A DNA stretch of 50,258 nucleotides from NCBI RefSeq assembly GCF_003236395.1, contig NZ_POUD01000029.1:1-50258 (forward strand), written 5' to 3'. The notes below the pieces were generated by a model. It was not told the DNA's origin, did no database searches, and worked only from the letters and a program-made list of their open reading frames with translations. The position numbers and the translations under genes were made by a program. Shown here one piece after another: positions 35,967-42,981 of this stretch (its first letter is position 1; each line of letters begins with the position of its first letter). Source of the DNA: Nonomuraea aridisoli (GTDB lineage Bacteria > Actinomycetota > Actinomycetes > Streptosporangiales > Streptosporangiaceae).

Positions 35967-37613
35967 TCACACCCCGCCGAGCACGTCGTCGGCGTCGATG
36001 ATCTGGTACGCGTACCCCTGCTCGGCCAGGAACCGCTGCCGGTGCGCGGCGAACTCCTGGTCGACCGTGTCGCGGCTGACGATCGTGTAGAACCGGGCGC
36101 CCCCGCCGTCGGCCTTGGGCCGCAGCACCCGGCCGAGCCGCTGGGCCTCCTCTTGACGCGAGCCGAACGTGCCCGACACCTGGATGGCGATGGCCGCCTC
36201 CGGCAGGTCGATGGAGAAGTTGGCCACCTTCGACACCACCAGCACCTGGATCTCCTTGTCGCGGAACGCCTGGTAGAGGCGCTCGCGCTCCTTGATCCGG
36301 GTGTCGCCCTTGATGACCGGCGCGTTGAGGTGCTCGCCGAGCTCGTCGAGCTGGTCGATGTACTGGCCGATCACCAGGACCTGCTCGCCGAGGTGGCGGC
36401 GGACGAGGGCCTCGGTCACGTGGGTCTTGGACGGCGTGGTGGCGCAGAACCGGTAGCGCTCCTCCGACTCGGCCATCGCGTACGCCAGCCGCTCGTCGTC
36501 GGTCAGCGTCACTCGCACCTCGACGCAGTCGGCCGGGGCGATCCAGCCCTGGTTCTCCATCTCCTTCCAGGGCGCGTCGTAGCGCTTGGGCCCGATCAGG
36601 GAGAACACGTCGCCCTCGCGGCCGTCCTCGCGCACCAGCGTCGCGGTCAGGCCGACGCGGCGGCGGGCCTGGAGGTCGGCGGTCATCCGGAAGATCGGCG
36701 CGGGCAGCAGGTGGACTTCGTCGTAGACGATCAAACCCCAGTCACGCGCGTCGAACAGCTCCAGGTGGCTGTAGACGCCTTTGCGCCGGGTGGTCATCAC
36801 CTGGTAGGTGGCGATGGTGACCGGGCGGATCTCCTTCTTCGTGCCGGAGTATTCGCCGATCTCGTCCTCGGTCAGGGAGGTGCGCTTGAGCAGCTCGGTC
36901 TTCCACTGGTGGGCCGAGACGGTGTTGGTGACCAGGATGAGCGTGGTGGCCTGGGCGTGGGCCATGGCGGCCGCGCCGACGATCGTCTTGCCGGCGCCGC
37001 AGGGCAGCACGACCACGCCGGAGCCGCCGTGCCAGAACGCGTCGGCCGCGTCGCGCTGGTAGGGGCGCAGCGACCAGCCCTCCTCCAGCAGCTTGATCGG
37101 GTGGTGCTCGCCGTCGACGTAACCCGCCAGGTCTTCGGCCGGCCAGCCCAGCTTGAGCAGGGCCTGCTTGACGTTGCCGCGGTCGCTCGGGTGGACGATG
37201 ACCGAGTCGTCGCCGATGCGCTCGCCCAGCATCGGCTGGATCTTCTTCGAGCGCAGCACCTCTTCGAGCACGGCCCGGTCGGTCGAGGTCAGCACGAGGC
37301 CGTTGACCGGGTCCTTCTCCAGGCGCAGCCGGCCGTAGCGCGCCATGGTCTCGGCGATGTCGACGAGCAGGGCGTGCGGCACCGGGTAGCGGCTGAAGCC
37401 GATCAGCGCGTCGATGACCTGCTCGGCGTCGTGGCCCGCGGCGCGGGCGTTCCACAGGGCGAGCGGGGTGACGCGGTAGGTGTGGACGTGTTCGGGGGCA
37501 CGCTCGAGCTCGGCGAACGGCGCGATCGCCTTGCGGCACGCGTCGGCTCGCTCGTGGTCGACCTCGAGCAGCAGCGTCTTGTCCGACTGGACGATCAGCG
37601 GTCCATCGCTCAC
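35967..37613 (-). CDS. XPB/ERCC3-like DNA repair helicase
   Basis: The 548-residue SF2 helicase is the bacterial form of XPB, a 3'-5' DNA helicase/translocase. Residues 1-170 are the N-terminal damage-recognition-like domain (DKTLLLEVDHERADACRKAI, HTYRVTPLALWNARAAG). LRPYQRDAADAF leads to Walker A GAGKT (206-210), DEVH at 298-301, GLTATLVREDG containing the RED motif (328-330), and motif VI QRLGRVLRPK. Its usual genomic neighbour, a large helicase-associated-domain protein, is found 5.4 kb away (42982-45324) instead of next to it. It probably acts in DNA repair or transcription-linked remodelling. Confidence 0.95.
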   Translation of the reverse strand: MSDGPLIVQSDKTLLLEVDHERADACRKAIAPFAELERAPEHVHTYRVTPLALWNARAAGHDAEQVIDALIGFSRYPVPHALLVDIAETMARYGRLRLEKDPVNGLVLTSTDRAVLEEVLRSKKIQPMLGERIGDDSVIVHPSDRGNVKQALLKLGWPAEDLAGYVDGEHHPIKLLEEGWSLRPYQRDAADAFWHGGSGVVVLPCGAGKTIVGAAAMAHAQATTLILVTNTVSAHQWKTELLKRTSLTEDEIGEYSGTKKEIRPVTIATYQVMTTRRKGVYSHLELFDARDWGLIVYDEVHLLPAPIFRMTADLQARRRVGLTATLVREDGREGDVFSLIGPKRYDAPWKEMENQGWIAPADCVEVRVTLTDDERLAYAMAESEERYRFCATTPSKTHVTEALVRRHLGEQVLVIGQYIDQLDELGEHLNAPVIKGDTRIKERERLYQAFRDKEIQVLVVSKVANFSIDLPEAAIAIQVSGTFGSRQEEAQRLGRVLRPKADGGGARFYTIVSRDTVDQEFAAHRQRFLAEQGYAYQIIDADDVLGGV

Positions 37614-37727
37614 TTGCGTTTCTCCGTGGGGTCAGTGCGGGGCCTTGCGCAACAGGACCATCGTCTCCTGATCCCGGCTCCCCCGCTCCGACTCTCCAAC
37701 AACGGCGAGGCCGTGATTAGTCCGGCG

Positions 37728-38075
37728 TCAGTCCTCGAGGTAGCCGCTGAAGCCCAGGAAGAGGAACGTGCCGATGCTCAGCACGAAGCCCAGGCCGAAC
37801 AGCACCCAGCTCCAGATCACGAGGGTGCGGGCGGTCCGCGGCTCTGTGCGGGACTTGCCCAGCGCGAGGCCGGCGCAGATGGCGCCGGGCGCTCCCAGGA
37901 AGTTGCAGCAGCTGACGAGCGCGATGAGGTTGAGCACGAGCGAGACGATGGCGTTGGCCATGGGCCCGTCGCCGCGTGGGGGTGGCTGAGGGCCGGGGCC
38001 GTACTGCGGGGGAGGCTGCTCGCCGTAGGGCGAGCCGTACGGGATGTACGGATATCCCGGCGGGTCCTGACTCAT
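37728..38075 (-). CDS. DUF4190-type small membrane protein
   Basis: The 115-residue protein has a Pro/Tyr/Gly-rich N-terminus (YPYIPYGSPYGEQPPPQYG), typical of actinobacterial DUF4190 proteins. Two hydrophobic helices follow: ANAIVSLVLNLIALVSCCNF and LVIWSWVLFGLGFVLSIGTF. The first helix ends near GAPGAICAGLALGK. Its function is unknown. ATG 38075 has a TGGAGGTGA binding site. It lies 114 bp upstream of the XPB gene on the same strand. Confidence 0.83.
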   Translation of the reverse strand: MSQDPPGYPYIPYGSPYGEQPPPQYGPGPQPPPRGDGPMANAIVSLVLNLIALVSCCNFLGAPGAICAGLALGKSRTEPRTARTLVIWSWVLFGLGFVLSIGTFLFLGFSGYLED

Positions 38076-38144
38076 GTTCACCTCCAGACAGGTCAACACT
38101 TATCACGGAATGGGCACACGTCTTGGCCGGTGTGCGCGTTCCGG

Positions 38145-38789
38145 TCAGGGCAGGATGCCTTCGTGCAGGGCGCGGAGTACGGCGTTGGTGCGGTCGCGGG
38201 CGTCGAGTTTGAGCAGGATCGTGGAGACATGGTTCTTCACCGTGCCCTCGGCCAGGAACAGCGCGCCGGCGATCTCGCGGTTGCTGTAACCCTCGGCCAC
38301 GAGCCGCAGCACCTCCAGCTCCCGTTCGGTGAGCTCCTGTCTCGGCGGCGCGTCGGCGCCGGACGGTGACGGCCCGGAGCGGATGGCGCGCAGCAGCCGG
38401 TCGGTGATCGAGGGGGCGATGAGCGTGCCGCCGTCGGCCAGGGTGCGCACCGCGCGGGTCAGCTGCTCCAGGGTCACGTCCTTGAGGAGGTAGCCGCGCG
38501 CGCCCGCCCTGAGCGCGTCCAGCACGAGGGCGTCGTCGTTGAAGGTCGTCAGGACGAGGACCGGCGTCTCGACGCCGAGCTCGCGGAGGCGTTGCAAGGT
38601 CCAGATGCCGTCGTACCGGGGCATTCTCAGGTCGAGCAACACCACGTCCGGCGTGGCGGACGCGATGACGTCGAGTGCCGCCCGCCCGTCGTCGGCCTCG
38701 CCGACGACGTCGACCTCGGCGATCTCCAGCAGGCTGCGGATGCCCTGCCGGACGAGGGTCTGGTCGTCGACCAACACGACGCGGGTCAC
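38145..38789 (-). CDS. response regulator, NarL/LuxR family
   Basis: The 214-residue protein has a receiver domain (VVLVDDQTLVRQGIRSLL, phosphoacceptor Asp53 in VVLLDLRMPRYDG, LTTFND and LLKDV) and a LuxR-type HTH (LTERELEVLRLVAEGYSNREIAGAL, EGTVKNHVSTILLKL, about 149-205). It is encoded with the sensor kinase, with GTG start overlapping the kinase stop by 4 bp. It most likely binds the inverted repeat in front of the divergent ABC exporter genes. Confidence 0.95.
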   Translation of the reverse strand: MTRVVLVDDQTLVRQGIRSLLEIAEVDVVGEADDGRAALDVIASATPDVVLLDLRMPRYDGIWTLQRLRELGVETPVLVLTTFNDDALVLDALRAGARGYLLKDVTLEQLTRAVRTLADGGTLIAPSITDRLLRAIRSGPSPSGADAPPRQELTERELEVLRLVAEGYSNREIAGALFLAEGTVKNHVSTILLKLDARDRTNAVLRALHEGILP

Positions 38790-39889
38790 GACGCCGGCGC
38801 CCGGGCGATGACCTGGAAGCCTCGCCGGCCGTCGATGCGCACGTCGCCGTCGAGCGCCTCGAACCGCTCGACCAGCCCGCTCAGCCCGTTGCCGAGGATC
38901 GGGTCGGGGGCGCCGCGGCCGTCGTCGGTGGCGGTCAGGCGTACCGCGTCGCCGTCCGGTGCGATCTCGATCCACAGCTCGCGCGCGTCGGCGTGCCGGA
39001 TCGTGTTGGTGACGACCTCCTGTACGGCCCGCACGAGCGCGGCGGTCGTCTCCTCGCCGACCCGTACGCCCGGCGCGACCTCGATCGACACCTCGAGCCC
39101 GGGCAGGTCGCGCACGATCTGACGCAGTGCCGCCTCGAGGTCGGGGGACTCGGTGCGCATCCGGCCGACGGTGGCGCGTACGTCGGCCAGGAGGTCGCGG
39201 GTGACCCGGCCGGCGCGCTCGACATGCTCCCTGGCCCGTTCCCCGTCACGGTGCCGCGCCGTCTCCAGCTCCAAGGTGAGGACGGTGAGCTGGTGTCCGA
39301 TGAGGTCGTGCAGGTCGCGGGAGATCCGCAGCCGCTCGGCGGTCCGCGCCGACTCCGACAGCAGCACGCTCGCCGCCTGCAGCTCGACATGCGCCTCGGT
39401 CAGCTTCCCGCGCATCCGCTTCTCCCGCTGGATCGCCAGAGAGCTCAGCAGCGTCGCCACCTGGATGAGCGCGTAGAAGCCGGTCGTGAGGAGCGCGTCG
39501 GCGGCGCCGTACCCCGTCCGCAGCACGACCAGGACGAGCACCACGGTGTTGAGCGCCACCACGACGAGGCCGGCCCACGTGGGCACGACGTAGACGCTGA
39601 TCGCGGCGGCGACCACCAGCAGCACGGGCAGCAGGCCCGGCAGCGTCGCGGACGTCACCACCACCCACGCGGCCACGACCAGCGTCGCGAACGCGGTGTG
39701 CCGGACCCATCGCGGATTACGCGAGCCGCCCGCGACGAACACCGCGGCGACGAACACCGCGAACACCGCGATCCACCAGGCCCGGGGGATGAACGTCTCG
39801 ATCACGCCCAGCACGACCGGGCTGCCGACCACGGCCGACACGACGAACATGGCCACGCCCGACCACTCTTCCGGCCCGAGTCGACGCAC
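38786..39889 (-). CDS. sensor histidine kinase, DesK/NarX-like (HisKA_3)
   Basis: The 367-residue kinase has four to six N-terminal membrane helices (about 10-150) without a large extracellular domain, so it likely senses membrane state or a membrane-active compound. The dimerisation/phosphorylation segment is RISRDLHDLIGHQLTVL with His194. The ATPase domain has VQEVVTNTIRHADA (N box), DDGRGAP and GNGLSGLVERFEALDG. It phosphorylates the coupled response regulator. This family commonly controls the adjacent ABC exporter. Confidence 0.95.
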   Translation of the reverse strand: MRRLGPEEWSGVAMFVVSAVVGSPVVLGVIETFIPRAWWIAVFAVFVAAVFVAGGSRNPRWVRHTAFATLVVAAWVVVTSATLPGLLPVLLVVAAAISVYVVPTWAGLVVVALNTVVLVLVVLRTGYGAADALLTTGFYALIQVATLLSSLAIQREKRMRGKLTEAHVELQAASVLLSESARTAERLRISRDLHDLIGHQLTVLTLELETARHRDGERAREHVERAGRVTRDLLADVRATVGRMRTESPDLEAALRQIVRDLPGLEVSIEVAPGVRVGEETTAALVRAVQEVVTNTIRHADARELWIEIAPDGDAVRLTATDDGRGAPDPILGNGLSGLVERFEALDGDVRIDGRRGFQVIARAPAS

Positions 39890-39925
39890 GGAATCACCCT
39901 AACTCAGCCAATTCGGGCGTCTCAG

Positions 39926-39964
39926 GTGCCGAAAGTCATGGGTGGAGGACCTGACCTTCGGCAC
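39926..39964. promoter_or_regulatory. 13-bp inverted repeat between the two-component and ABC operons
   Basis: GTGCCGAAAGTCA (39926-39938) and TGACCTTCGGCAC (39952-39964) match at 12 of 13 positions, with a 13-bp gap. The two arm centres are 26 bp apart. The centre lies about 57 bp upstream of the ABC gene start and 55 bp upstream of the kinase start. It is the likely binding site of the response regulator encoded next door. Confidence 0.78.
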
Positions 39965-39988
39965 AGGCGGGCGCCCCGCCGGCGTGCC

Positions 39989-40002
39989 TAACGTCGCCCG
40001 TA
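39989..40002 (+). promoter_or_regulatory. candidate -10 of the ABC exporter genes, leaderless
   Basis: TAACGT (39989-39994) ends 7 nt before the ATG, and there is no ribosome binding site. No -35 match is present at the right distance, as expected for a promoter that needs an activator at the upstream inverted repeat. Confidence 0.45.
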
Positions 40003-40739
40003 TGGAAAGTGAACCCGCTGCGGTAGACGTCCGGAACCTCAGCAAGCGCTACGGCGGCACGCTCGCGGTGGACGACGTGAGCCTGCGCGTCGCGACGGGC
40101 GAGATCTTCGGCGTCCTCGGCACCAACGGGGCGGGCAAGACCACGACGGTGGAGATCATCGCGGGGCTGCGCAGGCCCGACAGCGGACACGTCCGCGTGC
40201 TCGGCCTCGATCCGCGGCGCGAGCGCGCCAAGGTCCGCCAGGTGCTGGGGGTCCAGCTCCAGCAGGCGCATCTGCACCATGCGCTGACGGTCGCCGAGCT
40301 CATCGACCTGTACGTCAGCTTCTACCCGAATCCGCGACCCGCCCGGGAGCTGCTGGACCTCGTGGGGCTGACCTCGCAACGCACGACCCGGTTCGAGAAG
40401 CTCTCCGGCGGCCAGCAGCAGCGGCTGTCCATCGCGCTGGCCCTCGCCGGGCGTCCCAGGGTCGCGATCCTGGACGAGCTCACGACCGGGCTCGACCCGC
40501 GGGCGCGCAGGAAGGTGTGGGCCACGGTCGAGCAGCTCCGCGACGAGAACGTCACCGTCCTGCTCGTGACGCACGCGATGGAGGAGGTGGAGCGGCTCTG
40601 CGACCGCGTCGCCCTCCTCGACGCCGGCCGGATCATCGCGCTCGACACACCCGCCGGGCTGGTCGCCCGCGCGGGAGCCGCGAACCTCGACGAGGCGTTC
40701 GTCGCCCTCTCGGGGAAGGAACTGGAGGAATCCGCATGA
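40002..40739 (+). CDS. ABC transporter ATP-binding protein (exporter type)
   Basis: The 245-residue ATPase of the CcmA/DrrA-like exporter class has Walker A GTNGAGKT (40-47), LQQAHLHHALTVAELIDLY, the signature LSGGQQQR (134-141), Walker B VAILDELTTGLD (154-165) and the switch His in LLVTHAMEE. The ELTTGLD wording (instead of EPTxGLD) is seen in this group. It is coupled to the permease by an ATGA overlap. Likely cargo is a lipid, drug or antimicrobial peptide, by analogy to two-component-controlled exporters. Confidence 0.94.
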   Translation: MESEPAAVDVRNLSKRYGGTLAVDDVSLRVATGEIFGVLGTNGAGKTTTVEIIAGLRRPDSGHVRVLGLDPRRERAKVRQVLGVQLQQAHLHHALTVAELIDLYVSFYPNPRPARELLDLVGLTSQRTTRFEKLSGGQQQRLSIALALAGRPRVAILDELTTGLDPRARRKVWATVEQLRDENVTVLLVTHAMEEVERLCDRVALLDAGRIIALDTPAGLVARAGAANLDEAFVALSGKELEESA

Positions 40740-41503
40740 GCTCCCCGATCATCGCCCGCCGTCCTGGCCTCGGCTCGTGGCTGACCCTGATCCGGTGCGA
40801 GACCAAGATGGTCGTACGTGACACGGCCGGCCTCGTCGTGCCCATCGGGCTGCCGCTGCTGATCCTCATGATGAACTCGTCGGCCGCCGGCGGCGAGGTC
40901 GTGATCAACGGCCGCACCGCCCTGGACGTCTACGTGCTGCCCCTGGTGATCACCATCGTCATGGCCACCATCGGGATCATCAACATGCCGAGCTTCCTGG
41001 CGTACTACCGGCGCTCCGGGATCCTGCGCCGCCTCTCGGTCACGCCGGCCTCGCCGGCCATGGTGCTGATCGCCCAGGTGGTCGTGAGCCTGCTGCAGAC
41101 GGTCATCGGCATCGGGGCGGCGTTCGCCGTGGCCCTGCTGGTGTTCGACGCGAACCCCCCGCTGCGTCCGGCCGCGGCGATCGGGGCCGCGCTGCTCGCG
41201 ATGACGGCGATGTACGCGCTCGGCATGATCGTCGCCGCGGTGGCGCCGACCCCGAACTCGGCCGTGGCGATCGGGCTCGTCGCCTTCTTCGCCGTCGGCG
41301 CCCTCGGCGGGCTGTTCGGCGGTCGCGACTCCTTGCCGGACGTGCTGGCGCGGGCGGGGGAATGGCTGCCGTTCGGCGCCAGTGTCGAGGTCCTGCAGTC
41401 GGCCTGGGCCGGCGTCCCGATGGAGCCGCTTCACCTGATCAGCCTCACCGCCACGATCGCCCTCGGCGGACTCATCGCAGCCGTCTTCTTCCGCTGGGAC
41501 TGA
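40736..41503 (+). CDS. ABC-2 type exporter permease
   Basis: The 255-residue permease has six hydrophobic segments, with family sequence LIRCETKMVVRDTAGLVVPIGLPLLI, FLAYYRRSGILRRLSVTPASP and the C-terminal LARAGEWLPFGASVEVLQSAW. It resembles the DrrB/YvfS group. Start ATG 40736 overlaps the ATPase stop by 4 bp. The downstream gap of 180 bp holds no clear terminator. Confidence 0.92.
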   Translation: MSSPIIARRPGLGSWLTLIRCETKMVVRDTAGLVVPIGLPLLILMMNSSAAGGEVVINGRTALDVYVLPLVITIVMATIGIINMPSFLAYYRRSGILRRLSVTPASPAMVLIAQVVVSLLQTVIGIGAAFAVALLVFDANPPLRPAAAIGAALLAMTAMYALGMIVAAVAPTPNSAVAIGLVAFFAVGALGGLFGGRDSLPDVLARAGEWLPFGASVEVLQSAWAGVPMEPLHLISLTATIALGGLIAAVFFRWD

Positions 41504-41682
41504 TCGGTCGGGGGGTGACTAGTGCGTATGGGTGGGGGTTCGTAGCACGTACAGGGCAATAATGCTCTTCGTGTTTCGTGGCGCCGTCGATCGTGCCATG
41601 CTGGGCGGCCCGATTTCCCGGGCGTCTTGTTGTGCCATGTCCCGGAGACGACCCCCTTCCCGCTGATCCCCGAGGTGAATTC

Positions 41683-42981
41683 GTGACGGAAACGCCTGAA
41701 CAGGGCGAGATCGACGTACTCACCGTGGCCGGGCCGGTCACGCGCGACCTGACCCGGCGCGAGGCCGACGGGCTGCTGCGGTCGTACGTGGAGCCGGCCG
41801 GATTCTCCCAGGGCGTGCGCCGGCTGGCCGCGTGCCGCCTGCTGGTCCTCGTGGGCGAGGAGGGCACCGGCCGGCGGCTGGGCGCGATCGCGCTGCTGTC
41901 GCGCATGCCGCTGGCCGAGGGCCGGATCACCGTCCTGTCGCCGGCCGCCACCGCGCACGAGCTGCTCACCGGCACCGAGTACAAGCCGGGGCGGGCGTAC
42001 CTGCTGCACGACTGGATCACGGTGAGCACCGACCGTACGGCGCTGGTCAACCTGGCCCGCAAGCTGGCCGAGCTGGGGTCGTACCTCGTGATCACGCGCG
42101 ACGGCGAGCCGTCGGCGGCGGTGGAGGTCGAGCACCGGTGGGCGGCGCCCGAGCCGCGGGAGGTGTTCGACCTGTGCCTGCGCACGTTCGACCGGCGGGA
42201 CGGGGTGAGCGCCGAGGACGTCGCCCGCGCCCGGGACACCGCGCACGTGCTGGCGACGCCCGCCCAGGTCGTCCGCCTGGCCGCCCGCGTGGCGCGGGGC
42301 GAGGGGCCGGAGGGGGAGGAGGTGGCGGCCTGGTTCGACACCAAGCCGTCGCCACGTGAGGTGCTGGCGGTGGCGGCGCCCGCGTTCGCGCACCGGTTGC
42401 CCGCGCCGGCCTTCGACCGGCAGCTCGCCCGGCTGGAGCGGCTGTGCGGGGAGAGCGGCGAACGGCCGCCGCCCTGCCCGCTGATCGTGTCACGGGACGG
42501 GCTGGTCGCCTTCCGGGAGCCGCACCAGCGCGCCCAGGTGCTGGCCGAGCTGGTCGTCCGGTACGGCTTCTGGTTGTGGCAGCCGTTGCGCGACTGGGCG
42601 CTGACCCTGCCGGGCGAGGGCCCGGAGGTCCGGGCGTCCGCCGCCGAGGCCGTGGCGCTGCTCGCCGCGCACTCCTTCGCGGAGGTGCGGCACACGTTCC
42701 TGGAGGTCTGGGCGCGGGGGAGCGCGGCGGAGCGGGCGGCGGCGGCCGAGGCGTTGTCGTCGATGTGCGCCGACGACGCCCTCGCCCCGAAGGCCCTCGG
42801 GATCGCGCTGGGCTGGGCGGACGGGCCCGAGGACGTGCGCGTGACGGCGGCCGCGGCCCTCGGCGGCGCGCTGGCCGTGCGTTACCCCGGCGACGCCGTA
42901 CGCCGCCTGCGCCGCCTGGAGGCCGGCCACGGGCCCGCGGCCGTCGTGGCCGCGCGGTCACTGGCGCTGTTGCGCGCCTGA
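41683..42981 (+). CDS. putative degenerate STAND/P-loop NTPase-like protein with helical-repeat tail
   Basis: I do not recognise a named family. The 432-residue protein has, after a short acidic N-terminus, LLVLVGEEGTGRRLGAIALL (about 53-72), which looks like a Walker A region but with Arg-Arg in place of Lys-Ser/Thr. YLLHDWI (106-112) is Walker B-like, and SYLVITRDG (133-141) is like the sensor segment of STAND NTPases. The middle part is helical; the last 120 residues have Ala/Leu-rich repeats of HEAT type (VRASAAEAVALLAAHSFAEV, VRVTAAAALGGALAV). If the fold is right it would bind nucleotide poorly or not at all. GTG 41683 has GAGGTGA upstream. It is tail-to-tail with the helicase-associated gene, with no gap. 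Confidence 0.65.
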   Translation: MTETPEQGEIDVLTVAGPVTRDLTRREADGLLRSYVEPAGFSQGVRRLAACRLLVLVGEEGTGRRLGAIALLSRMPLAEGRITVLSPAATAHELLTGTEYKPGRAYLLHDWITVSTDRTALVNLARKLAELGSYLVITRDGEPSAAVEVEHRWAAPEPREVFDLCLRTFDRRDGVSAEDVARARDTAHVLATPAQVVRLAARVARGEGPEGEEVAAWFDTKPSPREVLAVAAPAFAHRLPAPAFDRQLARLERLCGESGERPPPCPLIVSRDGLVAFREPHQRAQVLAELVVRYGFWLWQPLRDWALTLPGEGPEVRASAAEAVALLAAHSFAEVRHTFLEVWARGSAAERAAAAEALSSMCADDALAPKALGIALGWADGPEDVRVTAAAALGGALAVRYPGDAVRRLRRLEAGHGPAAVVAARSLALLRA

